Source: Deroplatys truncata (taxonomy: Eukaryota; Arthropoda; Insecta; Mantodea; Mantidae). From it: 64,000 nucleotides of DNA. The stretch is taken from the NCBI GenBank assembly GCA_030765065.1, contig CM060980.1:64092364-64156363 (forward strand). Reading direction: 5' to 3'. The stretch's first letter is position 1. Every line of letters starts with the position of its first letter. The notes under the pieces are model-generated. The model was given only the letters and a program-made list of their open reading frames with translations. It was not told where the DNA came from and ran no database searches. Shown here one piece after another: positions 20,535 through 33,260 of this stretch. The translations under genes were made by a program, and so were the position numbers.

Positions 20535-21085
20535 GGTTAGCATCTCAACCTACAAGATCTTTTGTGTCTATGCCCCTGATGGGGTGCCACTGGGTGGGAG
20601 GGGTGAGGTGAGAGAAGACAGAGGGTGGTCAGACCAGGAGACATGACAAAGCAGAGGGCAGGGTCTTTACATTTTACAGATTGAAACTTCTTGGATAAGA
20701 GCTGCTGCAACCAGCTCCCTTCCCCCCTGCAGGCTTGCACATCCCACTAGGGGCCCAGGGCTTGGAGACCACGCCCATTCCAGGGGACGAAGGGCTGCAT
20801 AGAGCATCCTGTTCCCCATGTCATGCAACACCAAGACTCCCGCTGACACTTTCAACCGTGAAACAGACCAAGCAGATGAAATATGAAGTGAAATAAGAAT
20901 GGAGGTGAAATGGAGGGACAGGAAATTCAGGGGATGGAATGAATCTACCCAGCATTTGTCTGGCAACCCAGGAAAACTCTCAGAAAAGCCCATGGGTCAG
21001 GAAGGTTGGCGGGAACCGAACCCATGATCTCTGAATGTGGGCCACAGACATTGCCACTTGAGCCGTGGTTCTCGGTACCCTACAA
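20535..21085 (-). repeat. tRNA-derived SINE-like repeat, locally GC-rich
   Basis: Minus-strand head begins near 21080 with TGGCTCAAGTGGCAATG (A-box region) and GGTTCGGTTCCC (B box). It is followed by a long C/T-rich body. Local GC content is well above the surroundings. The body shares the 'cctccatttcacc'-type pyrimidine blocks with the SINE at 28391-28720. Ends and target duplication were not determined. Confidence 0.55.
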
Positions 21086-23329
21086 AGTTAAAAAGTATAT
21101 TGATAATGTGTAATTAACGTAGGATATTGTTACATTGATATGTTGTATTGAAAGAAGCATAAAATCTGTTGTTTTGTGTACAGATTAGTGAGATGCTTAT
21201 AACAAATATTTTTTCGGATATTGGAGAGATTTCATAAAGCCGTCTAGACACTTCTCTCATCATACATTGGGCAAGTTGTGACTAAATATTGGACTGTTAG
21301 TAGAGTATGACAAGGTGGTTCTTTAGCTAGTAGGTGGCTATAGGTAAGGATGGCATGTCCAATTCTTAGACATGTAATATTATCTAATTGATCTTTCTAG
21401 AAAGATGCTTTTTTGGGTGACATGTGTGGTGTGGGGAAATATTATGTAGCTTACTTGTTGATGTATCTCTCCAGTGTTTTATCCATTGGCAGGGTATACT
21501 TCATCTGATGTAGTTCTAATGGAGTGGTGTGAAAAATTCTGTGAATTAATAGGTTGTCTTGTGGCGTTTTTAGTACCTATGTCAGCAAATTCATTACGTG
21601 GTAATCTGGTGTGGAAATGAACTGAGAATAACTTGAATTCCCACAGTTATCTTTGTTCAATTTGTCTAAGTAATTATAATGGCATATTATAGCCTGTTTT
21701 CTATGTGGGACCAAAGATTTGTTATATAACAACTTTCATAATGATTGGTTTAGTCATTCTTACATGCAACAAATACAAGCACACATACAACATTTTGTTA
21801 GAGTCCGGTGTGTGGATTGTGTAGTAATTAGTTATTTTATATACCATAAATATATAATATTTAATACTGCAGTCAGACAAATTAACATTCAATATCACTT
21901 AAAGAATTCATAAATAAAATTATGAGTGAATATTATTATACTATTAATTTATCTGAACACATCAAAATTTTATATTAAACATAAATGTATTATAAATGAA
22001 AAAAATGTCTTACATCTAAAAGGGCAACCTGTATTCACAGGAGGTTGGTTTGACAATAAATGTCATACTAGTAGTATTAACTACAGGGTAGTAATAGTTC
22101 TAGCAGCAATATTAGCAGTATTTAACTAATCAGTACTATTAAAGGAAATACACACAGAGGATCCCTTATTTACTTTGGTTTCTTTATCATTTCTTCTTTC
22201 TTTGGCAGACATTGTAATGGCATGGTGGAATATCAATGGTTACATGTCAGGTGGTAGCTTTGAATTAAGTGATGCCTGTCTGGTTTTAGAAGAATAGCTT
22301 TGACTTCTGTAATAAACAAAATGAGAGAGCATCCTAGAATTTAATAACGATAGTAAAAGGTATTCTCAAGAGACCAATTTTATGGCATTGTTTATATAGA
22401 TTCTGTATTATTTTGTATTTCATCATATGATATCAGCTACATAATTTTTGTGATGAAGTGTTTGCTGGATTCATGAACATTTTTGCTTTTTATAGGTCTA
22501 ATGGAATTTATGGATAATGTTGGTTTTCTTTGGTCCAGATTTTGTCCTCCAATGCTTCTGATCTGTAAAAGTCTCATTTGTTCTCTCTTGAACAGAAACT
22601 GTGGATAAATATATTTTACAGTTTATATAAAAATTTATGAACTACAAGAGAGATATGATTTACTATATCACATAGGTACTTCGTTATTGGGAAAAATTTA
22701 AAAAAGTGATTTGCTTTTGTCATTAACTGATTGCCAATTACTGCTGCAAGTTAAAGCTACACTTCTGTTATCCTCTAAGGATTTTCTCTTCAAGATATGT
22801 ACAACTACATTGCTTTCTTTTGGAAACGGTTACCACATTGTCTATTTCTATACCATTATATCTAAATATGCCTTCAGCTGTTTGTATTATTTGTTGGAGA
22901 CAGTCACTTAATTGTTCATTTCTACACAATCTATGGCACAACAGACCATGTACAACCAAACCAATCATCAGCCTCATATGGGGGTGAATGATTATAAAAA
23001 TGATATCTCAACATATGTTATATCACCTTGTATTCTATTTATAAATTATATTTGAAAATGTCTTCAAGTTATTCTTTTAGATATTTTTGTCCTATCTGCT
23101 GTTTCTTTCCTTAAATATCAGAATGATTCCAAACCTCACTGTAGTAGTTTTAATGAGTGCAAAGTCTCATCATATCCACACAGTGATGCACAAGAGCTCA
23201 TCTGCACTTCCTCTCTGTGGTATGAACTTGATTCCTTAGCATTCCCCCCCCAATCTCTTACTATTCAAGATGCAAGTATTTAACTTATATATTACATCCT
23301 CTATTCATCAATGTATCTGCCTCATTTTT
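21086..23329. other. No gene seen
   Basis: AT-rich stretch; open frames are short and of low-complexity composition. No RNA gene or repeat boundary recognised. Confidence 0.5.
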
Positions 23330-24218
23330 ACTTTCTCTACTACGTATAGTAAGTAGGGGAAGTATTGTATTCCACACAAAAATTCGATATCGAGGTTTCA
23401 CCGGAAATAGATGTTTTGAGACCCCCTGAATCCAAAAAAAGCATTTTTGGAAACATGTCCGTGTGTGTGTCTGTCTGTGAACAGCATAACTCAGAAACGA
23501 ACAGTCAGATAAGCACCAAACTTGGTATTTAGGTTCAGTATCTTCCAGAGATGCGACACGAAGGTTTTCAAGAAAATCTCCCACCCCAGATTACCCTTTA
23601 CATGGAACATTTTTCGAAAATTTTAACTTTCTCAAAAGTGGCTCCAACAATTTTGATTAAAATATCATATGTTAAAGATATTTTCATGACAAATGAAATG
23701 TATATCTCGAATTTTCTGGGAATGTCTCCAAAAGTATTCATTGTGAACGACTTTTGCATAACTGGTAAACCATAAGAGATAGACAAAATTTTATTACACA
23801 AAAAATGTAGATATCATTAAAATACACATTTTATGTCAATATATTTTTTTGTTGAGTGAACTCTTTTCAAAATATTGCTTGTTGTTCCCTTAAATTTTCC
23901 AATACTTTTTCTCAAATGGGAATTCGTTATTCATTTTTTGTCTTGGATATGCAAAGAATTATAATCTGTGGCAAAGGGAATGGTGCTGCACCTAGCATCC
24001 AGCTATTAAGAGATATGTATGTGCTTAAAGTCTACTGTTTTTCTATATTGCCCTTGCAAATATATATTCCCCTTACATGTACAAGAAACTTAGCAATAAG
24101 ATAGAGTCTGCAAATGTTTATCTCGATTAACATGAAGTAGATGGAGAATAAGCGTTTGTAAAAATAGTTTGTACAAGAGTAGAGAAAGTCATGTGAGTGT
24201 AACACATCAGATTTTTTT
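23330..24218. repeat. 0.9-kb interspersed repeat, copy B
   Basis: Closest relative of copy A: the same ACTTTCTCTACT start, the TG-rich internal stretch, and AGTAGAGAAAGT at 24178-24189 followed by the conserved tail. Divergence from copy A is mainly single-base changes and small indels. Confidence 0.85.
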
Positions 24219-26759
24219 TATTTCTTTTCTCTACTACTGCTTATCCATAATTTTTTGCTACAATTTTGTGATAAATGCTTGGTGAACTGGATTCATATAT
24301 TGTTACAAAACTGCAATCTGTAATATTTCTATATTACAGTACTTTTCTATTCTTTGTACTAATGTGTTACAAATGTTAGAAAATCCTTTAGAATACCTCA
24401 GAGCTGTTTTCATCATAATTTTTGCTCATCCTGGAGTACTGAAAATTTTCTGATGTATCTCCTTACATATTAGCTTTTATTTTTCAATGGCCCATAATCA
24501 ATTTTTATTGCCTCTCTGCACTTTTGTGTTTCATCTGTTGTAATTCTTCATACAATGGAGACATTTGAACACTGAATTTTTCTCTACATCTGATATTACT
24601 TTTAATGTTACATGACTCTAGTTTCAATAGCATTTCAAAATTATATTTTAAATTTCCATAGGTAGGTACTAAGAATGAGTATTAGTATTTTAACAATTCC
24701 AAGCCTTGTCTGAGTAAGTGTTTGGTACAAACATTGACAAGATTACTTCTGCAAGAAGTCTGGTAGAGAAGGAGACACAGATTCATTGCTACACCAGGAA
24801 GTTGCGAATAATTTATTTATTTACTTATTATTGTTCGGCATTATACATAATAGAATATACATCATCAAGGTAGTGAAAGTATAAAAGTACGGACAATTTA
24901 AAAAACTCAAAGAATTCTAAAATAGAAAAGAATATAGAGAAAGTAAGTTATGTACAATTGTTAATGTGAATACTGGTGAAACAGCTCTTTGTTACAAATT
25001 CTCTCTGGGAGTTTGTCATCCGGAATTGAAGATGTTGAAAGTAGGAGAATAATTGCCAGCTATTTACATGTATCATCACTGTATAGTTGTTGGACCAGCA
25101 GACAATCTGTGTTTTGTTAGATTCCTCTGCAGGCATATTCCTTGCCCAGGCTTGAAAACATCGAAAGGTAGGAGAAGAATTGCCAGTTACTGCACTCCAT
25201 GTATCATTGTTGTAGGACCTCCACATTCCTGATGCTACCAAGTTTGAAGATGTACCTAGTCACCTTAAGTGATCTGTTTAATAGACTTGCACATATTTTG
25301 TAAGTGTGCCAGGACAGGCAAAACCTGGAACCAACTACTTCTGTGTCCCACTTGATTCCCTCACTGGCGATGTCAGACACATAAACAAGTGTCAAATATG
25401 CATTGAAAGAAATGTATTGTCATCTGAATGTTTTGTTGTTTTCTTCTACTTCAGCTTTCAGGTCATAACAAGGTGGGGTATCTCATTATTGTATCTGTGT
25501 GTTTGTTTTCTCCATGGCATATTTCTCTCAGCCAAAGAGAAGTCGTATCTTTGGCTGTGCATGTTTATTTGTTCTTATAACCTTATGTTTAGAGGTTATA
25601 GGTATTAAGCATTTTTGTTTGCAGCAATTATATTTTCAGGTGTGCTCTCCAGGAAGGCATGCTCTGATGGCACTAGCTACATATTATTGGTTATGTGACT
25701 CTAGAGGCAGTGTGAGGTTAGCTAACCATTAGGTAGGGTTTACTTAGGTGAAGAAGCTCCAGTGCTTGCATAGCATCAACATAACCAACAAAACCCCATT
25801 CTGTAAACTCAATGACATTTTTTAAATTTTCCTAGATTGGGACAGTGTTCCCATATTTTTCCCCCGTCTTACTGCTGCACCTCTCTATGATTTGAGTGAC
25901 AACAAACAAGTATTCACTTGTGTGCAATTTTTACAGACCAATATGTCTTAAGTTTAATTTAAAAAGCTTCTTATGGTGCTGCAGCCTGGATAGGCTTGAT
26001 CCTACCAACCCGACTGCCAGCTTCATGCTCACTTATGCACAGCAGAGGTGATCATTCAACCGATACAGGGAGGTGATGTGGCCAGCCTCATGCTTCCCCC
26101 AGTTGGAAAGTTAGCTCACAAGGCCAGGACCACTACCTATCGCAGCTTCTCACTTTCCTCATAATGTTAAGTGGGCAATGATCCTATACCTGGGAGTTAA
26201 AATTTGTACCACTATTAAGTTTATATGAGTGAATTTTCTGCACTTTTTCTTGTTTCATATACACATGCATAAATATATTAAAATTAGTATTCTTTATTCA
26301 CCATTTTAAAAAAAATTACATCTTCATGCCTTTGTCAATATGAAACAAATACATATAATCAGACATAGGGATTTCTAAGCATTAAAGCCAGGACTAGAGG
26401 AAATACAGTTGATCTGTTACTGTACTTTAGCCAGGGATGTCACAGGTAACAAAAAGCCCCCCATCTCTTATACAGTCTTTTGGCATTTATAGACAGCACT
26501 TTGTCTGTAACCTTGACTTTGTCTGCTGTGGTTTATGTTCTTTGTTTACTTTTCGTCCGCCTGTCTCCATTCCTTTTTCTTTGGGTTCTTCACCACGCGA
26601 TTTTCCAGCAATTTTTAAAATATCTCCCAGCATCAGCAAACTGATTTTGATAGCGCCGCTTTGGCAATAATCGAATATCGGACAGATTCCATCTGGCTAT
26701 CAATTTAAGATGGATTATTGTAGCGTGTCTTCCACGTTCGCGAGTATTCAGGATTTTAC
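24219..26759. other. No gene seen
   Basis: Mostly featureless. A block around 25020-25200 contains a diverged internal direct repeat ('gtaggagaa.aattgccag' twice, about 125 bases apart). A GC-richer patch at about 25975-26160 resembles a SINE body but I could not define a head. From about 26440 the base composition shifts toward that of the gypsy relic that follows, so its 5' decayed portion may start here. Confidence 0.4.
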
Positions 26760-27044
26760 TTCCTAAAGTGTTGTACCTGTGGTGTTAAATTATGTTCATA
26801 CATCTTCGTTTGGAGCACATCCGGATGTTTTTAAAACTAAGCTCAAGATTCGTCAATTTTTTGTCTGGCGGCATATTATGTATCGTGACATTGCACAACT
26901 TTTTAGAGCCTGTAACAGTTGTCTCCGTTTTAAGCCTCCACAAAATACCCAGTTGGGATTGTTAGCCTCCAAAATTTCTCGGTATTCTATGAAGCAGTTG
27001 TTTCTTGATTATATTGGCCCTTTACCGCGATCTTCTCGGGAATA

Positions 27045-28369
27045 CACGAGGGTCATCCAGAAACCAAGTCCCGATGAGCGATAAAGAGAACAAAATCATC
27101 ACTAAGCATGAGATATTTATTGGAATAATTACATAGATACACTGGCCATTTTTCAACATTGTCACCAGCATTGTTGAAACATTTATCGTAACGGTGCACC
27201 ATCAATTGTGTGCCCAAGTCATAGGAGTCTGCCACCAATATCCGGAGCCACAAAGTCAATTCATTCTGCACCTCAGCGTCATTGTGGAAACATTTTCCTG
27301 CCAGAGAACGCTTCATGAGACGGAAGAGATGAAAATCACTTGGGGCGAGGTTGGGGTTATAGGGTGGATGGACGAAGATCTCCCATCCAAACTGTTTCAA
27401 CACATTTCGTGTGGCGTTCGTTGTATGGGACCTTGTATTGTCATGCAATAGCGTAATGCCTCTTGTCAACATCCCACGTCTCTTGTTCTGGATTGCCCTC
27501 CTCAGTTTATACAATGCCTGACAATACCGATCAGCATTTACGGCCTCCCCGCGCGGTAAAAACTCGCACAGGAGGACATCACGTCGATCCCAAAAGACAG
27601 TGCACATGATTTGTTTTTGGACAGAGATTATCTGCTTAAATTTGGTCTTCACAGGTGAGCCAATATGGCGCCAATGCATTGATTGTTGCTTTGTCCCTGG
27701 TGTGGCATACGACACCCATGTTTCATCCCCAGTGACAATATTGTCGAGAAACTCGTCCCCTTTGCGTATCGCTGTAGGAATGTCAATGCTGCGGCCAGAC
27801 GTTTGTTTTGTGTTCATCAGTCAGTTGCCTAGACACCCATATTGCACACACTTCATAAAAACCAAGTCACCGGGAGATAATTTCGTGCAAAAGCGAGCGA
27901 CATCTGGGGGAATTGACAAGAGAGTTCTGAAATTGTAAACGCCGGCTATGCACAATTGCTTGCCGCACATTTTCCATCAGTTCTGGCGTCACCAGGGACG
28001 GTCGGCCACTACGGTCATCGTCGTGAATATTGGTTCGTCCTTTAGTGCATTGCCTGCACCATCGTCTTACCATACTGTCGTGTCCATACACGCGGCACAA
28101 TTGGCGATGGATCTCTGCTGGAGAGACCAGCTTTTGAGCGTGCAAAAATCGGATGACTGCATGAACCTCGCAGTTGGGGGAAGACAATATTGGAGCGGCC
28201 ATTTTCTCCAAGCACTGTGCGATAATCAATCACTGGCGTCACAAGACTGAAACTGTATGCATTATTCCCATAAACTTCCTATCTACTTCTGCGCATGCGC
28301 ATTCCTATCCGACTGGTGGTGCCATCTCTGGACGCGATCGGGACTTACTTTCTGGATAACCCTCGTGGC
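27045..28369 (-). mobile_element. Mariner transposon inserted in the gypsy relic
   Basis: About 1.3 kb between TA dinucleotides (27043-27044 and 28370-28371). Terminal inverted repeats are about 28 bp: left begins cacgagggtcatccagaaa, right ends tttctggataaccctcgtg, with an extra GC before the right TA. The two flanks of the gypsy integrase are in the same frame when the element and one TA are set aside, which supports the boundaries. It contains a frameshifted mariner transposase gene. Confidence 0.9.
27053..28229 (-). pseudogene. Mariner transposase, frameshifted
   Basis: Cut-and-paste transposase of the mariner family acting at TA sites. The N-terminal part (28229-27867) carries the helix-turn-helix DNA-binding region, ending near DDDRSGRPS. 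The catalytic part (27817-27053) is in a different frame and has TGDETWVS, LLHDNTRSHT and YNPNLAPSDFHLF. These give the D,D34D triad, with 34 residues counted between the second and third Asp. The two parts are separated by a frameshift within about 50 bases, so no full protein can be made. The C-terminal end and stop codon lie inside the left terminal repeat. Length is close to the usual 340-350 residues. Confidence 0.9.
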
Positions 28370-28390
28370 TATTTGTTCGTCGTGATATAT

Positions 28391-28720
28391 TCATTCATTC
28401 ATTCATTCATTACAAGCGGGTGCCTGGGGTCAGAGGCCCGTCGAGGAGCAGATACTCATGGATCAGACAGAGCATCCAGGATGGGTGATCAGCCCGATGC
28501 CTGGTATGGGATGAAGGAAGTAGATGAAACGAAATGTTGGTGAAATGGATGAAAGGAAAGGTGATGATGGAGCAGTTGGTGGAATGAATGGCGGGGGAAA
28601 CCGGAGAACCCGGAGAACCCGCTTCGTCCACCACAAATCCCACATGCAGGTCCCTGGGATTGAACCCGGGCCGCCTAGATGGGAGGCGAGCGGTCTAACC
28701 ACTCGGCCACGGCGCCGCCC
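28391..28720 (-). repeat. tRNA-derived SINE with perfect 14-bp target duplication
   Basis: Minus-strand SINE. The head reads GCCGTGGCCGAGTGGTTAG (A box, Leu/Ser-tRNA-like) and GGTTCAATCCC (B box). A pyrimidine-rich body follows, ending in an (ATGA)n-type tail at the low-coordinate side. It is flanked by tcgtcgtgatatat at 28377-28390 and again at 28721-28734, a clean target duplication. It lies inside the gypsy integrase relic, just beyond the mariner insertion. Confidence 0.92.
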
Positions 28721-29430
28721 TCGTCGTGATATATGCCTTTACAAAATTTATTTAGTTCGTGCCGTCACAGCCCTTACGTCTGTGTCCGTTCTGCCATCCA
28801 TCCTTTATAATGCTCATATCGTAGTGTCTGACAATGCCACATACTTTCGTGCTCGGGTTTTCCGTACTTACGTTTCTCTTTGATAGGGGTTTTAGATTTG
28901 TGCGGACATCGCCTTATTGTCCCCAGCCTTGTTGGCGAAAGCGTGTATCGCACTCTTAAGTGTGTTAATTGCTTTTCACTCCGACAGTCACAAATCTTAC
29001 GATAGATACTTTGTTTTCAGATTTTCAGGTTTGCCTTGAATACGTCTGTTCATGAAGCTCATCAAGACGTGCCCTTTTAACTTATGTTTAAATTTCCGCC
29101 GACCTGCCCAATATACAATCACTGGAAGCTGTCACATTTACTTTAGATAAACATGATCCTGCTGTTCTTCGTCAGAAATAAAAGACGGTTTACGTCGCGA
29201 CCATTAGCACCGTTCTCAGCGATGTAACAAAGATCACCGCCCGGCGCCTTTCCATGTGGGGGATATGGTATTTCTTCGCTCTCATCCCCAGAGTGACATT
29301 TCTAGAGCATTTGCACAGAAGTTGGCTCCACGTTACGTGAGGACATTTCGCATTGTGAAAATCATTAATTCTGTGTCATTTCAGTTGCAGGACTGTGTTA
29401 CGGGTACAGTTGCTTAATTCTTTCTTGTTA

Positions 29431-29856
29431 GCTCGACGTCCCGCTGACAGTTCCCAGGAGTAAAGTTTGTGTATGAACCATGCTCGTATTTCATGTTAGT
29501 TTCCTCACACACGAGTTTGGTTTTTTGTCCTTATTTGTTGCTCTGCGCGTTGTCATCTTTGCTTTGTTTGTTATGTGTTCTTTCCTTTCCTTTTGTGTAG
29601 TCCTCGGGATGTGTTTTTTCTTTCTTTCCTTTACTCGTTATTGGGTAATGTTGCTGCCGTCCTCTCCCTGTCCTACGTCACCGTATGCTGCCAACACGCT
29701 ATAGTAAAACATCACTGGAAATACGCGAGTGGCAGTAACGCATTATGAGGATGGTGTTGGCATTATGTATAAATGCCGACGAGACGGAGAAGACCGCGGG
29801 AAAGTACCTCTACCATTTATTACTGGGTATATAAATTATTCTTACTCAAGCTTTTT
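29431..29856. other. No gene seen
   Basis: Possible 3' remainder of the gypsy relic. A TATA-like sequence is present near 29770. No frame or repeat supported. Confidence 0.4.
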
Positions 29857-30311
29857 ACTTTATCTATCACGTACCTAGTAGGCAGAGAAGGTACCTATTG
29901 AATTCCATCCAAAAATTCGAGACCGAGCTTTCGCTGCAACTACATGATTTGAGGTCCCGTGAATCGAAAGAAAGCAAAATTGAAAAGTCAAATAAATACC
30001 ACACCTGGTATTTAGGTTGAGTACCTTCCAAAGATGCGACGCGAAGAGTTTTCAAGAAAATCTCCTTCCCCAACTACCCTTTACATGCAACATTTTTCGA
30101 AGACTTTTAATTCTTTGAAAAATGGCTCTAACAATTTTTATTAAACTATCATATATTAAAGATATTTACATGACAAAATATGGTTGGCTCCGTAGTTCAG
30201 CCTTTAGAGCACCTGCTTTCTGTACCAAGGGTCCCGGTTTCGATTCCCGGCTGGGAGTAGGAATTTTTCTCTATCCAAGATTATTCCCTATCCTCCCCTA
30301 TGAGAGTGTGA

Positions 30312-30353
<42 letters not shown>

Positions 30354-30715
30354 TCTAATGATTAAAAAAACCAAAAGTGCAAGAAACCCAACGACAAGCG
30401 AATACGAGTTAACACCATTGCTTTGGGCAATAAATGGTTAAAGACAGAGTACAAATGGAACTTTAAGAAAAATAACATTTATATCTTGAATTCTCTGGAA
30501 ATAGCCTGCGAAGTCCTCTTCATTCGGCAGGAGTTTTGTATAATCTTGTATAATTGGTAAACGTTAGCGATAGACGAAAACATACCACACAAAAAATTTA
30601 GATCTCTTTAAAACACACAATTCACTTAAAATGTTTTCTGTGGCATAACCCATTTCTGAGATATCCGTTAACAAAGATTCGAATTCTTCCATACCTGTCA
30701 TTCTTTTAAAGTCTT
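29857..30715. repeat. 0.9-kb interspersed repeat, copy C (diverged, interrupted)
   Basis: Starts ACTTTATCTATC and keeps the 'ccaaaaattcga', 'ggtatttaggttgagtac' and 'cttgaattctctggaa' blocks of the family. It lacks a recognisable 3' inverted-repeat end. It is split by the SINE at 30181-30468. More diverged than A or B. Confidence 0.7.
30181..30468 (+). repeat. tRNA-derived SINE inserted in copy C
   Basis: The head reads TTGGCTCCGTAGTTCAG (A box) and GGTTTCGATTCCCGG (B box). The body contains a (TG)n run (30312-30352). Flanked by aaaata at 30175-30180 and 30469-30474, a possible but low-complexity target duplication. The surrounding repeat sequence resumes on both sides. Its tRNA-like head is distinct from that of the 28391 SINE. 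Confidence 0.75.
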
Positions 30716-31139
30716 ATTGATTTCAATTGTTTCTCACGATGTCTTGGAAACGGTATGGATGTTGCCACCTCATTGCAGTACATGTGTGGCTCATGGACAA
30801 TGACAACAATGCTGCCACGGCTTCTGTGTAATAACGTATGCTGCTGATATTTCACCTAATTTACAACAATGTGTTCGTGGCTCAAGGACAATGACAACAA
30901 TGTTGCCACTGCTTCTGTGTAATAACGTATATGTGCGATAATGTGTTTGCCCTAAAAGAAAAGCATTTTCACTGGGTATGAATCAACATGCAGGTTTGGT
31001 TAACTTTGTACAATAAGTGTGCTTCAATGCAATATAACAAAGAAAAATTGTATGTGTTTGAAATAAACGCGCCGCACTGCGAATTTCGTGTTACAATGTT
31101 ATCTTCCGCTCCTTCATTTCCTACGGTTGGCAACGCTCG
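30716..31139. repeat. Two-copy direct repeat (about 92-bp period)
   Basis: The block 'ggacaatgacaacaatg(c/t)tgccac(g/t)gcttctgtgtaataacgtat' occurs at about 30796 and again at about 30887. No gene seen. Confidence 0.6.
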
Positions 31140-32194
31140 AACTCCTTAAGCCACGTCCAGGCATTCATTCTTCATACTGCCAACATACACATCATTCTAG
31201 TGTTATTAATCGCTATAACGTTGGTATGATTTAACGAGGTGACGTAGGACAGGGAGAGGACGGCAGCAACATTATCTTTATAGGAAAATTGCATTATGAA
31301 AACAACGAACCTAGCCATCTTTTCGCTAAAACACGTAAAAATGGAAACTGCCAACCTAAATAAAAAAATCCGCTAAATAAGCGAAAGGAATTTCTGCGAA
31401 CGTGAATCATTTGAGTTTTAGACGCGCAGATCCCTCGGCTATGCCCTGTCGTCGCTTCGCAGTTGCACTACTACACTCCTCTCTTTCTAAAAAACATCCC
31501 TCGGCTACGCTTTCAAAGCTGAGGGTCCTCAATCCCTCGGCTACGCCTTGAGGCTGGCGGCATTTGTTATTCATATGTTGCCAGCATTGCGTTAGAGCTA
31601 GCGGATGACATAGTGACATCTGTAAGACATATAAGACATCACTTCCATCGCTGTTGAAGACCAACTAAGAGCAGAAAGTCCTAATTTCTTTTACGGATAT
31701 ATCCCTCTTGTTACTTTTAAGTTCATCTAAGTTAAGATTATGTTATTGCCTTTTAGTGTGTTATCCTATTGTTTTTGTAGTTTTGGCCCTTCTAATTTTT
31801 TTATCGTTTTTATATAAGGAGATCTCCTACTAGACCAAAAGCTTCTATTACTTATTTGTTTTTTTCATTCTGTACATCATCAAATTTTGTATGTAAAGAC
31901 AATTTTATGTTTTCCTTTATCGCCCCTTCAGGACACACTCTCTCTCTCTTCTTAGTTAAAGCCTTTTTTGGTATGTGCTCCTTTTATGCTCACCCTAGGC
32001 TTTTTAGTATTTGGCTTTGTATATTTAATTATTTTCTGTTCCTTTTTGCTCTGTTTAATTCTTTCCCTGTTTTGCTACCTGGCATTGTTTCATTGCTTGT
32101 TTTGTGATGTTTTTCTTTCTCTGGTTCCCATTCTGCTCACCTTATACCTCCTTTATATGCGATTTTTCTTGTTCTCCTGCAGCTGTGCTATCAC
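31140..32194. other. No gene seen; short triplicated motif
   Basis: The motif atccctcggcta(c/t)gc occurs three times at about 31429, 31497 and 31531, on an otherwise plain background. No protein-like frame. Confidence 0.45.
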
Positions 32195-32198
32195 CTTT

Positions 32199-33260
32199 TG
32201 GGACAGATTCATTTTGTTGTATTTAATTTGTTGAGCCCCACGTTGGGGTAGCCAATTTGCGACGGTATTATTTATAATGTTTGTGTATTTGTGTTTACTC
32301 CACGTGGTGAAGCCATTTTTGTGACGTGATTCTTTGTTAGGTTTGTTAGCTCCATCTGGTGTTAGCAATTTGCGGCAGTATTAGTGTTTGTTTGAAAGAA
32401 TGCTACTGTTATTTTATTTAATTTTGGTTCACTGTCCTCCGGCTAGCTATGATCTTTTTGGTCGAGCACTTCTCTTTATACAGGTTGTGTAAACGGAAAG
32501 GAGTCTTTTATCCAAAGATAACACTGATGAAAGAATTTGTTTTTACACTTTTTATTGTCGAACACATTCACTATCACATTTAGACTTTGATCTTGACACT
32601 CGCCAAACTGAAACTGTTATAATAACTTCATTACTTATCATTCTTAATTCGCGTACTTCAACTTTTTGTGTGATTAACTTTACAACACTTGAGATTTTTC
32701 ATAACTCTGCTACGCGTAATTTGCGAATCGATAGCCGACGTGTACTGTACTAATATTTCTGCTGGACTGAAGGCGACGTGTAACGTACAAATATTTTCGA
32801 CGAACTGACGGACTGAAGGCGACGTGTAATGTACATATGTTTTCGATGAACTGACGGGCTCTACCTCTTATCTAGCCCTTTTTATACTCCTACACCCCGA
32901 TATGCCTAAAGATTATAACTGAACTGCTATTGGCTAATAAAACGCGCCAACATTAGCGTCTATTTTTATATCCAATGAAAATTATGAATACATATGCTCT
33001 AGGGAAAATATTCCAGAAAATTCTAAAGAAAAACGCGCCAACATTACGTAACTTCCTCGTCTCTAATAATGATAAACAGCTCACCCCCTCGCTGCATTAT
33101 TGCACGCTATTATTGTCAGTTTCAGTAAGGCCGTATAAACTTACTTCTCAACAATAATTACAATCAATAAACATCTCAAATCAATGTCACATAAAAATGC
33201 AAATTCATACTATAATCATTCTTTACATTTAAATAATTTATGATACAAATTACTGCATCA
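32199..33260 (-). repeat. 3' LTR of element 2
   Basis: 1062 bp, TG...CA. Same architecture as the element 1 LTR (U3 with TATA, 38-39-bp tandem repeats, poly(A) signal). It also has three stacked U5/primer-site-like modules at its U5 edge. Confidence 0.94.

Larger units (their letters stand above)
26760..29430 (+). mobile_element. Decayed gypsy-type retrotransposon (integrase region)
   Basis: Plus-strand relic of gypsy pol, integrase part only. The zinc-finger region (26790-26940) reads VHTSSFGAHPDVFKT...RACNSCLRF, giving the H-x-H and C-x2-C ligands. The start of the catalytic core (FLDYIGPLPRSS) is followed by a mariner insertion. The core resumes at about 28372, is interrupted by a SINE, then continues through VSDNATYF (about 28830-28855), which includes the second catalytic Asp. 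It then shifts frame. Downstream remnants include a NTSVHEAHQDVPFNLMF segment (about 29040-29090) and a C-terminal PFHVGDMVFLRSHP...LAPRYVRTF stretch (about 29240-29360). Multiple frameshifts show it is dead. It is a different lineage from elements 1 and 2. LTRs were not identified, although a TATA-bearing stretch near 29770 could be LTR sequence. Confidence 0.85.

Noticed and set aside
20537..20993. Minus-strand Pro/Ser/Leu-rich frames at 20.5-21.0 kb
   Set aside because: They lie in the body of a SINE-like repeat; its higher GC content explains the long frames.
28660..28720. Apparent tRNA-Leu or tRNA-Ser gene on the minus strand
   Set aside because: A and B boxes are good, but the sequence continues into a SINE body with a repeat tail and a 14-bp target duplication, so it is a SINE head rather than a tRNA gene.
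30181..30260. Apparent tRNA gene on the plus strand
   Set aside because: The tRNA-like head lacks a convincing acceptor stem and is embedded in a SINE inserted in repeat copy C.
31407..31664. 85-codon minus-strand frame with three GVAEG-like repeats
   Set aside because: Produced by the triplicated atccctcggctacgc motif; no family resemblance and no splice or promoter context.
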